64,000 bases of DNA from Marinifilum caeruleilacunae (GTDB taxonomy: Bacteria; Bacteroidota; Bacteroidia; Bacteroidales; Marinifilaceae). Location of the stretch: NCBI RefSeq assembly GCF_013141825.1, contig NZ_RZNH01000011.1, positions 351 through 64,350 on the forward strand. Direction: 5' to 3'. The notes beneath the pieces are model-generated. The model made no database searches. It was not told the DNA's origin and saw only the letters and a program-made list of their open reading frames with translations. Position numbers and translations under genes: made by a program. Below, one piece after another: positions 28,040 to 36,665 of this stretch (within the stretch, counting starts at the first letter, position 1; each line of letters begins with the position of its first letter).

Positions 28040-28066
28040 AACCCGGAAATATATCCGGGTTTTTTT
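28040..28066 (+). terminator. Terminator after queD
   Basis: ACCCGGA (28041-28047) pairs with TCCGGGT (28054-28060) around a 6-nt loop and is followed by six T. It lies 20 bp after queD. Confidence 0.85.
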
Positions 28067-28088
28067 ATGCTCAAAATTTAAGAATGAA

Positions 28089-28118
28089 TTGATTCCTATC
28101 TCATATCTTGTATTTTTG
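28089..28118 (+). promoter_or_regulatory. Promoter of polA
   Basis: A -33 TTG (28089-28091) is spaced 19 nt from the -7 element TATTTTTG (28111-28118), matching the Bacteroidota sigma consensus. Transcription would start near 28125. The in-frame ATG at 28108 is therefore inside the promoter and cannot be the translation start. Confidence 0.7.
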
Positions 28119-28143
28119 TGTAACGGATAGCTTCACTATTCAC

Positions 28144-30945
28144 ATGTTAAACAAAAACAGTTCTTATCTTATGCACTCATCAGCAAGTAATTCCGGCAAA
28201 AAACTATTCTTATTAGATGCTTTTGCCTTGATATACCGATCATACTACGCATTTATTAAAAATCCAAGATTTACCTCTACAGGGATTAATTCTTCGGCCA
28301 TGCTGGGCTTTACCAATACGCTTTTAGAGGTTCTCGAAAAGGAAAAACCTTCGCATATTGCGGTCGTATTCGATCCTGCCGGACCAACATTCCGACACGA
28401 GATGTTCAAGGAATACAAGGCACAACGTCCGCCAATGCCTGAAGATCTTCGCAAGTCTATTCCATACATCAAGCGTATTATACAGGGGTTTAATATTCCC
28501 GAGCTGGATGTGGAAGGATTCGAAGCCGACGATGTGATAGGAACCCTGGCAAAAAAGGCCGAAAAAGAGGGATTTACCACATACATGATGACGCCCGATA
28601 AGGATTACGCCCAATTGGTGAGCGAAAATATTTTCATGTACAAACCAAAACGATCGGGCAAAGAAGTTGAGGTATGGGGAATTCCTGAAGTGAAAGAAAA
28701 CTTTGGTGTGGATCATCCCGATCAAATTATCGACTATCTGGGTTTAATGGGCGATTCGGCCGATAACATTCCAGGTTGTCCGGGTATTGGTCCAAAGACT
28801 GCACAGAAATTGATCGGATTGTATAAATCCATAGATGGTCTCTATGAGAATACCGATCAGTTAAAAGGAAAACAGAAAGAAAAAATTGTAGCCTCAGAAG
28901 AGCAGGTTCGTTTTTCGAGAGAGCTGGCAAAAATTGCATTGAATGCTCCAATAGATTTCGACGAAGAAAAATTTAAACTGATAGATTTCGATGAAGCTAA
29001 CTTGAGAGCCGTTTTTAAGGAATTGGAATTTTTCACCCTTGCCGAACGTGTCTTCAAAAATCAGGGCGATCTTTTCACTGCTCAGACTGAAAAATCTACG
29101 GACAGTGATTCGACAGAAGAAAAAGAAGTGATTCTCAGAGACATAAACACTTTAAGTTCTAAGTTTTTTGTGCTTGATAATGAGGAGGTAAGGGCCGATT
29201 TGAAAGCAGAATTGTGTATTCAGAAAGAGTTTGCTTTTAGAACAATTTTATCCGATTCCGATCCAAACACCTCAAAATTAAGAGGAATGTGCTTCTCATT
29301 TCAGAGTGACAAGTCTTTTTTTGTTCCCTTTCCGGAAAATTTGGAAGAAGCCAAAAAAGTTGCCCAGGAATTCAAATACATTTTCGAAGATGAGAAAATT
29401 GTAAAAATAGGGCACGATTGTAAAAAAGACATTTTGGCACTTGCATGGTTGGGTTGTGAAGTGAAAGCTCCAATTTTTGATACCATGATTGCCCATTACC
29501 TGATTCAGCCGGAATTGAAACACGAATTTTCATTCGTTGCCCATTCTGTTTTGAATTACAATGTGATCCAGGAAGAGGAGAAGGGGAAAGGCAAAAAAGC
29601 TCAATTGAGTCTGATGTTGGAAGAAGAACCCGTAAAGCACGATCAGTATTGCGAAGAGGTTGTATTGGCTTTAGAGCTGAAATCGGAGCTTGAAAAGCAA
29701 ATGGAGACCAATGGGCTGGCCAAGTTGTTTAATGAGGTGGAAATGCCTCTTATGAGCCTTCTGGCCGATATGGAATTCAATGGTGTATCATTAGATGTTC
29801 CAACCTTACATGATTACGCAAAAGTACTCAACGAAGAGGTGAATGGAATCGAGGCCGAAATTAAGGAAATGGCTGATGCAGAGTTCAATGTTGCTTCACC
29901 AAAACAGTTGGGTGAGATCCTGTTCGAGAAAATGGAACTGGACAGCAAGGCGAAGAAAACCAAATCGGGCCAATACTCAACTTCAGAGGCCGTATTAACA
30001 AAACTTAAGGGCAAACACGAAATCATTCAAAAGATTTTGGATTTCAGATCTTTGAAAAAGTTGATATCAACTTATGTAGAAGCTTTGCCAACCTATATCA
30101 ATAAGGCATCAGGTAAAATTCATACCTCCTTTAATCAGGCGGAAGCCGCAACCGGACGATTGAGTTCTACAAATCCAAACTTACAGAACATCCCAATTCG
30201 AACAGAGCAGGGAAGATACATTCGTAAAGCATTTATTCCTTCGACAGAAGAGCATGTTTTCCTTTCTGCCGATTACTCGCAGGTTGAGTTGCGATTAATG
30301 GCACACATGAGTAAGGATCAGAACATGATTGATGCCTTTAATCACGCAGCCGATTTCCACCAGGCAACGGCCGCAAAAATATACAAATTGCCAATCGAAG
30401 AGGTGAGTAAGGATATGAGATCTCGTGCAAAAACTGCAAACTTTGGGATCATTTATGGTATTTCAGCCTGGGGATTGGCCGAACGTCTTGACATTTCGAG
30501 AAAAGAAGGAAAAGAGCTAAAAGATGGATATTTTGAGTCTTATCCTGAAGTAAAAACTTTTATGGATGCCAGCATTGAGAAAGCACGTGAGGACGAGTTT
30601 GTCGAAACACTAATGGGGCGACGCAGGTATTTGAAAGATATCAACTCGAGCAATGCCATTGTACGCGGTGTAGCAGAAAGAAATGCCATTAATGCACCAA
30701 TTCAGGGCTCGGCTGCCGATGTTATTAAAATTGCCATGATCAACATCGACAAGCGCATGAAAAAGGAGGGAATGAAATCGAAAATGATCATTCAGGTGCA
30801 TGATGAATTGAACTTCGATTGTCTGAAATCGGAACTGGAGCAGATGAAAGTCATTCTTCGCGAAGAGATGGAAAATGCAGTACAACTTTCCGTACCACTT
30901 ACCGTGGATATGGGAGTAGGAGAGAACTGGTTGGAAGCACATTAA
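28144..30945 (+). CDS. polA: DNA polymerase I with degenerate 3'-5' exonuclease
   Basis: A family A polymerase (933 residues from ATG 28144; ATG 28171 is an equally good start). It has an N-terminal 5'-3' exonuclease (KLFLLDAFALIYRSYYAF; EADDVIG; MGDSADNIPGCPGIGPKTA), a central 3'-5' exonuclease fold and a polymerase domain (motif A LSADYSQVELR, O-helix region SRAKTANFGIIYG, motif C QVHDELNFD). Against Klenow, the exonuclease carboxylates appear lost: the D-x-E of motif I reads Arg366-x-Ile368 and the motif III Asp is Val506. Only the motif II Asp429 remains. It therefore probably fills gaps and removes primers without proofreading. The acetyltransferase gene follows after 9 bp. Confidence 0.95.
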   Translation: MLNKNSSYLMHSSASNSGKKLFLLDAFALIYRSYYAFIKNPRFTSTGINSSAMLGFTNTLLEVLEKEKPSHIAVVFDPAGPTFRHEMFKEYKAQRPPMPEDLRKSIPYIKRIIQGFNIPELDVEGFEADDVIGTLAKKAEKEGFTTYMMTPDKDYAQLVSENIFMYKPKRSGKEVEVWGIPEVKENFGVDHPDQIIDYLGLMGDSADNIPGCPGIGPKTAQKLIGLYKSIDGLYENTDQLKGKQKEKIVASEEQVRFSRELAKIALNAPIDFDEEKFKLIDFDEANLRAVFKELEFFTLAERVFKNQGDLFTAQTEKSTDSDSTEEKEVILRDINTLSSKFFVLDNEEVRADLKAELCIQKEFAFRTILSDSDPNTSKLRGMCFSFQSDKSFFVPFPENLEEAKKVAQEFKYIFEDEKIVKIGHDCKKDILALAWLGCEVKAPIFDTMIAHYLIQPELKHEFSFVAHSVLNYNVIQEEEKGKGKKAQLSLMLEEEPVKHDQYCEEVVLALELKSELEKQMETNGLAKLFNEVEMPLMSLLADMEFNGVSLDVPTLHDYAKVLNEEVNGIEAEIKEMADAEFNVASPKQLGEILFEKMELDSKAKKTKSGQYSTSEAVLTKLKGKHEIIQKILDFRSLKKLISTYVEALPTYINKASGKIHTSFNQAEAATGRLSSTNPNLQNIPIRTEQGRYIRKAFIPSTEEHVFLSADYSQVELRLMAHMSKDQNMIDAFNHAADFHQATAAKIYKLPIEEVSKDMRSRAKTANFGIIYGISAWGLAERLDISRKEGKELKDGYFESYPEVKTFMDASIEKAREDEFVETLMGRRRYLKDINSSNAIVRGVAERNAINAPIQGSAADVIKIAMINIDKRMKKEGMKSKMIIQVHDELNFDCLKSELEQMKVILREEMENAVQLSVPLTVDMGVGENWLEAH

Positions 30946-30954
30946 TCTTAGATC

Positions 30955-31395
30955 ATGTTTGATAGAATCGAGAAGGTGCAAAAGTCAGATTATCAGGAAA
31001 TTGCAAGGCTTTGGGAAGCATCGGTTCGTGCAACACATCATTTTCTGAAAGAGGAAGATATCGCCTACTTTAAACCCTTAATTCTGAATGTATATTTGGA
31101 TGCGGTCGAATTGCGATGCCTAAAAAATGAAAGCAAGGAAATTATTGGTTTTCTGGGTGTGGCTGAGCAAAATCTGGAAATGTTGTTCATTCATCCCGAT
31201 GCCAGGGGAAAAGGAGTGGGAAAGGAGCTTTTGCACTATTCCATTAAAAATTTGGATGTACGTAAAGTAGATGTAAATGAGGACAATGAACAAGCCATAG
31301 GTTTTTACGAAAAATTTGGTTTTGAAACCTACAAAAGATCTGAACTTGATGCTTCTGGAAAACCATATCCCATCTTGCATATGAAATTGAAATAA
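30955..31395 (+). CDS. yjaB: YjaB-like GNAT acetyltransferase
   Basis: A 146-residue GNAT-fold N-acetyltransferase resembling E. coli YjaB. Shared features are the N-terminal EASVRATHHFLKEEDI, the acetyl-CoA pyrophosphate-binding loop HPDARGKGVGKELL, and the C-terminal NEDNEQAIGFYEKFGF and GKPYPILHMKL. It would acetylate an unidentified amine using acetyl-CoA. It begins 9 bp after polA and is closed by one copy of the repeated terminator (31411-31463). Confidence 0.85.
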   Translation: MFDRIEKVQKSDYQEIARLWEASVRATHHFLKEEDIAYFKPLILNVYLDAVELRCLKNESKEIIGFLGVAEQNLEMLFIHPDARGKGVGKELLHYSIKNLDVRKVDVNEDNEQAIGFYEKFGFETYKRSELDASGKPYPILHMKLK

Positions 31396-31410
31396 ATAGC
31401 AATCATACAC

Positions 31411-31463
31411 AGAAAAAGCTCATTCTTCCATCGAAAGAATGAGCTTTTTTTAGTATCAATTAT
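31411..31463. repeat. 52-53 bp direct repeat, copy 1
   Basis: This segment and 33163-33214 share the whole hairpin plus the following TATCAATTAT. They differ by one T in the T run and one G/A change. Identity extending outside the stem means that convergence on a terminator shape does not explain it. Confidence 0.85.
31413..31451 (+). terminator. Terminator, repeat copy 1
   Basis: AAAAAGCTCATTCTT pairs with AAGAATGAGCTTTTTT around the loop CCATCGA, giving a long perfect stem and a T run after the yjaB-like gene. The same hairpin recurs at 33165-33202. Confidence 0.9.
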
Positions 31464-31661
31464 CGCCATGTAACTGATTGATTAAAAAATTAAATTTGAT
31501 CTAAGAGGTCCCAATATCTAATACTGAAACCCTATATCTATTCTCTTAATCTATTTTTGACTACTGGCAAAGGCTTATGATAGAATGTATAGCTGCCAAT
31601 TGCATATGAACAGTAAAGTATTCTTAAAAATCGCGTACCTTAGAATGTAAAAATACCGCCC

Positions 31662-32444
31662 ATGAACAAAGACTTTCAAATCATAAACCTTACACCCGAA
31701 AATATAGCTGAATATGGTGTTTGCGGATACAAGGATGTAAAAAAGCACAAAGAATTAAGAAATAAAATTGATTGGTTTAAAGAGTATTACCCCAAAGGAT
31801 TGAGAATTAAAGCATTGATATTGGAAGATGGCTCGTACCAGGGAATGTTGGAATATATTCCGGGAGAATTTGCTCACAGACCAGTAAATGCAAAAAACTA
31901 CCAATTTATTCACTGTGTTTTTGTAGGATTTAAAAAGGAATTCAAACAAAAAGGATATGCTTCAGCCTTACTAAAAGAATGTATCGAGGAAGCAAAAGCG
32001 AGCAGCATGAAAGGAGTTGCAGTTGTGAGCAGAAAAGGCTCTTTTATGTGCGATAATAAAATATTCCTGAAACATGGGTTTGAAGTAGTAGATAAGGCTA
32101 TGCCTGATTTTCAGCTTTTGGCTCTTCGTTTTAACGAAAGATCAAGCCTCCCAAGCTTTAAAAATCATATTTCCGATCTCGCACCAATAAAAGAAGAAGG
32201 TTTAATTATTATGCGATCAGTGCAATGTCCTTATACCGAAAAAAATGTGAATGCAATTCTAAAAACTGCCAAACAAAAGTATAATTTATCAGCTCAGCTG
32301 ATCGATTTAAAAGATTCTGTAGCAGTTCAGAAATCACCTTGTGCTTTTGGATCATTTTGCATTCTCTATAATGGTGAAATAATCACTCATCATCCAATCA
32401 GTAACAAACGATTCGAAAATATTATGAACAAAATTATCAATTAA
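31662..32444 (+). CDS. yoaP: GNAT acetyltransferase with YoaP-like C-terminal domain
   Basis: A 260-residue two-domain protein. Residues about 1-150 form a GNAT fold with the acetyl-CoA loop KKEFKQKGYASALLKECIEE. The C-terminal part (about 175-260; RSVQCPYTEKN, KSPCAFGSFCILYNGE) resembles the YoaP-like domain, a small thioredoxin-like module with cysteines. The physiological substrate of this group is unknown to me. It is followed 10 bp later by a secreted-protein gene. The two lie between the repeat copies at 31411 and 33163, so they may have arrived or moved together. Confidence 0.8.
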   Translation: MNKDFQIINLTPENIAEYGVCGYKDVKKHKELRNKIDWFKEYYPKGLRIKALILEDGSYQGMLEYIPGEFAHRPVNAKNYQFIHCVFVGFKKEFKQKGYASALLKECIEEAKASSMKGVAVVSRKGSFMCDNKIFLKHGFEVVDKAMPDFQLLALRFNERSSLPSFKNHISDLAPIKEEGLIIMRSVQCPYTEKNVNAILKTAKQKYNLSAQLIDLKDSVAVQKSPCAFGSFCILYNGEIITHHPISNKRFENIMNKIIN

Positions 32445-32454
32445 ATTGAAACTT

Positions 32455-33117
32455 ATGAAAGCGATTGTAATAGTATTGTGTTTAGTAACACTTGGAGTTT
32501 CGGGCTATGCCCAAAAAGTTGATTTATTGGCCTCTGATACTCAAATGGAAGAAGTAAATGCAAATTACAAAAAGTCCGATTACAAAGGAATTAAATCATT
32601 ACGAGTTGAACCTTCGGCTGCAAAAACCGAAGCAAGGTTTATTGCACTGAAATCAGTTGATTTTAAAGATGGCATTATTGAAGTGGATGTAGTTGGCAAG
32701 CGTGCTGAAAGTGCTGGAGCCATGGCCAGAGGTTTTGTTGGTGTGGCATTTCATGTGAACGAGGACAACTCAAAATTTGAATGTTTTTACATTCGTCCAA
32801 CCAATGGGAGAGCCAAGGATCAAATGCGTCGTAATCATTCGGTACAATACATTAGTTACCCCGATTACCCTTGGCATAAATTAAGAAAAGAAACGCCCGG
32901 AAAGTATGAAACTTATGCCGATTTGCAGGAAGGAGTTTGGACTAAATTAAAAATTAAGGTTAAGGGCAGTAAAGCAGTTTTGTATGTAAATGGGGTAGAG
33001 CAAGCTACTTTAATTGTTAATGACCTAAAACATGGAGAAAAGGCTGGTAAAATTGGCTTGTGGGTAGGACCAGGAACGGAGGCTTACTTTGCGAATTTAA
33101 AACTTACGAATCAATAA
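32455..33117 (+). CDS. Secreted protein with concanavalin A-like (DUF1080-type) fold
   Basis: A secreted 220-residue protein. The ATG at 32455 gives a clean signal peptide (KAIVIVLCLVTLGVSGYAQ, cleavage near residue 18-19). The mature part is beta-rich, with the alternation seen in laminin-G/DUF1080-type lectin-like folds: KSVDFKDGIIEVDVVGK, GFVGVAFHVN, then YVNGVEQATLIVND and IGLWVGPGTEAYFANLKL at the end. No catalytic residues can be named, so carbohydrate binding or hydrolysis is only possible. It is in the same transcript as the YoaP-like gene. Confidence 0.7.
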   Translation: MKAIVIVLCLVTLGVSGYAQKVDLLASDTQMEEVNANYKKSDYKGIKSLRVEPSAAKTEARFIALKSVDFKDGIIEVDVVGKRAESAGAMARGFVGVAFHVNEDNSKFECFYIRPTNGRAKDQMRRNHSVQYISYPDYPWHKLRKETPGKYETYADLQEGVWTKLKIKVKGSKAVLYVNGVEQATLIVNDLKHGEKAGKIGLWVGPGTEAYFANLKLTNQ

Positions 33118-33162
33118 TTTGTGAATGCCATTCTCAGGCAGAATAATTTCAAATTCTACCAA

Positions 33163-33214
33163 AGAAAAAGCTCATTCTTCCATCGAAAGAATGAGCTTTT
33201 TTAATATCAATTAT
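33163..33214. repeat. 52-53 bp direct repeat, copy 2
   Basis: Second copy of the sequence at 31411-31463, in the same orientation. It sits between the secreted-protein gene and the convergent protease gene. Confidence 0.85.
33165..33202. terminator. Terminator, repeat copy 2 (bidirectional)
   Basis: The same stem as at 31413, with A-rich and T-rich flanks on the two sides. It can stop transcription from both the secreted-protein gene (+) and the protease gene (-), whose stop codons lie 48 and 24 bp away. Confidence 0.9.
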
Positions 33215-33225
33215 AAGCTATGAGC

Positions 33226-34914
33226 TTACTTATTTATTGCATGTAATCCTATGCTGCCGTCTAAAATACCAGCATATTCGTTATTGCTTTCAAGAACTTC
33301 GATGGCACGAAGCAAAGTTTTATCTTCGCGCAAGCCAAATTCAATACCCCCTTTTTGGTAATGATATCTTTTCACGATTTCGTGAGCCAGGAGCTCTTTT
33401 AATTCATCTTTGAATCTCTCGATATCTCGATCTAAATTAGGAGCTAATTTCGCCTCTAAGGCGGCAAATTCATCGGTAGAGATGCTAAAGTTCTTCTCTT
33501 CTTTTGCTGATTTTTTCAACGCCTTAATAATCTCAGTGCTTTCCGATTTGTAGGTAAAATCCTCTTTCGATTTCACATAGGCAACAAATTCTTTAAACAA
33601 CTCATCGCTCACTTCAAACTCTTTTGCTGAAGCAATGCTTTCGTTAGTATTTGCATAAAGGGTTGCAAAATCGAAGAACATGAAATTGCGGATCAGGTTT
33701 ACACTTAAAACGCTATAGGTTTCAGGTTTAATTTTAATATCAGGAAGAATTCCACCGCCATCGTACACCAAACGACCATTTTTAGTCTGATATTCAGTAA
33801 TTAATGAGTCAGCAATTTTACCAACGCTGCCGTCATCATTTCTGTTGCTGTAATCCAATGCCTGAATGCATCGTCCACTTGGAATGTAATATTTGGCCGT
33901 AGTTACCTTTAATTTGGTGTTGTAGGTAAGGTTTCTTGTCGTTTGAACCAATCCTTTACCAAAAGTTCTGTTTCCAAGCACAACGCCTCTGTCAAGGTCT
34001 TGAATGGCGCCCGAAACAATTTCCGAAGCCGAAGCCGAACCTCTGTTCACCAATACGGCAATTGGAATTTCAGCATCAACAGGCGACTTGGTAGCTTTGT
34101 AACTTTTGTCCCATTTCGAAACTTTTCCTTTGGTACTCACAATTTCTTCACCTTTATCTACAAAAAGGTTGGTAATGTCGATAGCCTGATCCAGTAAACC
34201 ACCCGGATTTCCTCTTAAATCCAGCACAATAGACTTGGCATTTTGTTCTTTTAATGCTTTCAATGCTTCTTTTACTTCTCCTGCCGATTTGTTGGTGAAC
34301 TGATTCAAGTGAATGTATCCAATAGAGTCGGTTACCATTCCGTAGTAAGGAACCGATTTCAGCTGAATTTTCTCACGAACCAGCTTTTTCTCCATTGTTT
34401 TTTTCACACCCGGTCGTTTAATTTTGATGGTAAGCGGAACATTTGGCTGCCCTTTCAGAAGGTTACTAACATCGTCAGTACTTTTGCCTTTTGTCGATGT
34501 ACCGTTGATTTCCAACATTACATCTCCAGCTCTTAAACCGGCTTTATAAGCAGGAAAACCTTCGTAAGGCTCTGCAATTATAACTTCATCCTTGCGTTTG
34601 CTGATAAGAGCTCCAATTCCGGCATACTCACCGGTGGTCATCAATTTAAAGTCTTCAATTTCCGATTCTGAAATGTAGGTTGTGTAAGGATCAAGAGTTT
34701 TTAGCATCGCATCCATACTCTTTTTCACCAAATCACCCGGATCGATTTCGTCTACATAAAACAAGTTCAGCTCTCTGAACATGGTGTAGTAAATATTCAG
34801 GTTTTTACTAATTTCAAAATTTCTCTCGTCCCTGCTGAACCCGAAGAATGCGGCACTACAAAACAGTAGAATCGCCAACATCCATATGGCTCCTCTTTTT
34901 CCTTGAAGCTTCAT
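33226..34914 (-). CDS. ctpA: Carboxy-terminal processing protease (S41 family)
   Basis: A 562-residue periplasmic tail-specific protease. It has a signal/anchor segment at residues 9-26, an N-terminal helical region, and a PDZ domain (about 85-165; GEYAGIGALISKRKDEVIIA, AGLRAGDVMLEINGT). The S41 catalytic core shows the serine in NRGSASASEIVSGA and the lysine in GNRTFGKGLVQ. A C-terminal extension of about 190 residues follows the core. It recognises unfolded or tagged C-termini of envelope proteins. It is monocistronic, and its -7 element on the minus strand is at 35024-35031. Confidence 0.93.
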   Translation of the reverse strand: MKLQGKRGAIWMLAILLFCSAAFFGFSRDERNFEISKNLNIYYTMFRELNLFYVDEIDPGDLVKKSMDAMLKTLDPYTTYISESEIEDFKLMTTGEYAGIGALISKRKDEVIIAEPYEGFPAYKAGLRAGDVMLEINGTSTKGKSTDDVSNLLKGQPNVPLTIKIKRPGVKKTMEKKLVREKIQLKSVPYYGMVTDSIGYIHLNQFTNKSAGEVKEALKALKEQNAKSIVLDLRGNPGGLLDQAIDITNLFVDKGEEIVSTKGKVSKWDKSYKATKSPVDAEIPIAVLVNRGSASASEIVSGAIQDLDRGVVLGNRTFGKGLVQTTRNLTYNTKLKVTTAKYYIPSGRCIQALDYSNRNDDGSVGKIADSLITEYQTKNGRLVYDGGGILPDIKIKPETYSVLSVNLIRNFMFFDFATLYANTNESIASAKEFEVSDELFKEFVAYVKSKEDFTYKSESTEIIKALKKSAKEEKNFSISTDEFAALEAKLAPNLDRDIERFKDELKELLAHEIVKRYHYQKGGIEFGLREDKTLLRAIEVLESNNEYAGILDGSIGLHAINK

Positions 34915-35023
34915 ATATTTCTTTTTTAATTGATATTTTTAATTAACCCTTGCGGAGATATTCCAATCACAAACGAATCGCTTTGTCGTTTAAATTTTAT
35001 TAGTAGGTAATAACAAATATAAG

Positions 35024-35031
35024 TAATCCCT
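35024..35031 (-). promoter_or_regulatory. Promoter -7 element for the S41 protease
   Basis: On the minus strand this reads TATATTTG, fitting TAnnTTTG. It lies 110 bp upstream of the protease start. No standard -33 is evident. Confidence 0.4.
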
Positions 35032-35160
35032 TTGGAAATATAGTGCCTTTAACATTTGTTAACCCTATTGCCTTGAATTACAATGATTGTGCCACTACGA
35101 TTTCTTACATCAATACGCTCTATACTTAAAAATGTTCAGAAAGAAGAATGTGAAATGCAA

Positions 35161-35403
35161 TTATGGCACCGGATCGTGACCATGACCACCCCAGGGATGA
35201 CAAGAAAAAATTCGCTTGATGGCAAGATAAGAGCCTTTAAATGGTCCGTGTTTTTTTAAAGCTTGAATGGCATAGGAAGAACAGGTAGGAGTGTACCTGC
35301 AAGCAGAGGGTGTAAGGGGAGAAATAAAATACTGATAAAACTTAATTGGCAGAATCATGATGAACAGAGCCGCCTGTTTCAGTAGGTTTAGAATGTTTTT
35401 CAT
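35161..35403 (-). CDS. yidD: Membrane protein insertion efficiency factor YidD
   Basis: An 80-residue protein of the YidD family, thought to assist YidC-dependent insertion of inner-membrane proteins. The family core is complete: [37 protein letters not shown], and [13 protein letters not shown], with three conserved Cys. It overlaps the end of rnpA by 62 bp in another frame. This coupling is common (rnpA-yidD), but here rpmH and dnaA are not upstream. Confidence 0.95.
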   Translation of the reverse strand: MKNILNLLKQAALFIMILPIKFYQYFISPLTPSACRYTPTCSSYAIQALKKHGPFKGSYLAIKRIFSCHPWGGHGHDPVP

Positions 35404-35788
35404 ATTCTCTTGGAATGCGTTCGATCGCTCTTTTTAGTTGCTCTTCCATTTCTTTGCTTTCCAGTATTTTTTTAGGAAGATAAACAATCATAAAGGCAAG
35501 CTGAACATTTTTTTTCTCTAATTCTTCGTATAGCTTGTGCTTATTTAAACGGTAAATTTCCCGAATTCGTCGCTTTAAAAGATTCCTTTTTACCGCGTGT
35601 TTAAAATTTCGTTTCGATACAGTTATGGCAACCTGTGCCGGGTAATCTGAGTGAAGCTCGGCAGCTTTCCAAACCACTCGAAACGGATAACAGGTAAATC
35701 CGTTTCCTTCGGAAAATAGTTTGCCAATAAGAATCTTATGGGTAAGTCTTTCAGCTTTTTCAAAAGTAAAACGTGTTTTACGTGTCAT
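35342..35788 (-). CDS. rnpA: Ribonuclease P protein component
   Basis: The small protein subunit that helps RNase P RNA trim tRNA 5' leaders (148 residues from the ATG at 35788). An in-frame ATG 21 codons further upstream lies near the hemD terminator and would add a tail foreign to the family. Typical features are the N-terminal [12 protein letters not shown] and the RNR-like basic helix [20 protein letters not shown]. The gene lies downstream of the hemD terminator, so it should have its own promoter. It overlaps yidD. The linkage to rpmH and dnaA seen in many bacteria is absent. Confidence 0.93.
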   Translation of the reverse strand: MTRKTRFTFEKAERLTHKILIGKLFSEGNGFTCYPFRVVWKAAELHSDYPAQVAITVSKRNFKHAVKRNLLKRRIREIYRLNKHKLYEELEKKNVQLAFMIVYLPKKILESKEMEEQLKRAIERIPREYEKHSKPTETGGSVHHDSAN

Positions 35789-35814
35789 TCTGTTTGGGAT
35801 TATACTACAAAAAT

Positions 35815-35845
35815 CGACAAAAAAAGGGGAAATCAAATTCCCCTT
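35815..35845 (-). terminator. Terminator after hemD (minus strand)
   Basis: On the minus strand GGGGAA pairs with TTCCCC around a short loop (35826-35843), followed by a run of seven T. It separates hemD from rnpA. Confidence 0.8.
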
Positions 35846-35869
35846 CCTCATTTTTTATGTTCTTACAGA

Positions 35870-36628
35870 CTACTTGTCTTTATTGTCTTTGTTAAATTTC
35901 TTGATGAATTGATCCAAAGCCATGGTCATTGAAGGAGCCTGAGGCATTGGAGCTTGAATATCAAGTCTCAATTTAGCATCGTTCACTGCTTTTGATGTAG
36001 CAGGACCAAATGCTGCAATAATTGTATTGTTCTGTTCAAAATCTGGGAAGTTTTGTAACAATGAAGCAATACCTGAAGGGCTATAGAAAGCCAAAATATC
36101 GTAGTTTACATCTGCCAAATCAGACAAATCGCTACTTACCGTACGATACAAAATTGCTTTCGTATACTTGATTTTGCTTTTATCAAGTAGAGCAGGGATT
36201 GACTGCTTATGAATATCTGAAAGTGGAATCAGGAATTTTTCTGATTTGTGCTTTACGATGATATCCATTAATTCTTCGAAACGCTTTTCACCAAAAAAGA
36301 TCTTACGTTTTCTGTAAACAATGTACTTTTGAAGATAGAATGCAGTCGACTCAGAAATACAAAAATACTTCATGTCATCAGGAACAGTAATTCTTAATTC
36401 CTCACAAACTCTGAAGAAGTGATCGATGGCTGTACGACTAGTGAAAATAACAGCTGTATGATCCAGAATATTGATTCTTTCCTGTCTAAATTCCTTGGTT
36501 GAAACACCTTCTACTTGAATAAAAGGGCGAAAATCAATCTTTAAATTGTATTTTTCAGCCAAATCAAAATAAGGGGACTTTTCAGTTTGGGGCTTAGGTT
36601 GTGATACCAGTATAGTCTTGATTCTCAA
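35870..36628 (-). CDS. hemD: Uroporphyrinogen-III synthase family protein
   Basis: A 252-residue HemD-fold protein, the enzyme that cyclises hydroxymethylbilane to uroporphyrinogen III in haem synthesis. Recognisable segments are the start KTILVSQPKPQTEKSPYFDLAEKY, HTAVIFTSRTAIDHFF, ILAFYSPSGIASLL, and IIAAFGPATSKAVNDAKL. HemD is poorly conserved in sequence, so the call rests on this pattern. The C-terminus carries an extra Lys/Asp-rich tail. It follows the DUF4271 gene by 37 bp on the same strand. No other haem genes are present. Confidence 0.82.
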   Translation of the reverse strand: MRIKTILVSQPKPQTEKSPYFDLAEKYNLKIDFRPFIQVEGVSTKEFRQERINILDHTAVIFTSRTAIDHFFRVCEELRITVPDDMKYFCISESTAFYLQKYIVYRKRKIFFGEKRFEELMDIIVKHKSEKFLIPLSDIHKQSIPALLDKSKIKYTKAILYRTVSSDLSDLADVNYDILAFYSPSGIASLLQNFPDFEQNNTIIAAFGPATSKAVNDAKLRLDIQAPMPQAPSMTMALDQFIKKFNKDNKDK

Positions 36629-36665
36629 AACACTAGAGTTTAGTTCAACAATTCATTACACCGCC

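Noticed and set aside
28108..28143. ATG 28108 as the polA start
   Set aside because: It falls between and within the promoter elements at 28089-28118, upstream of the expected transcription start.
30581..30600. CACGTG inside polA (AAGCACGTGAGG)
   Set aside because: Neither arm fits the ParB consensus.
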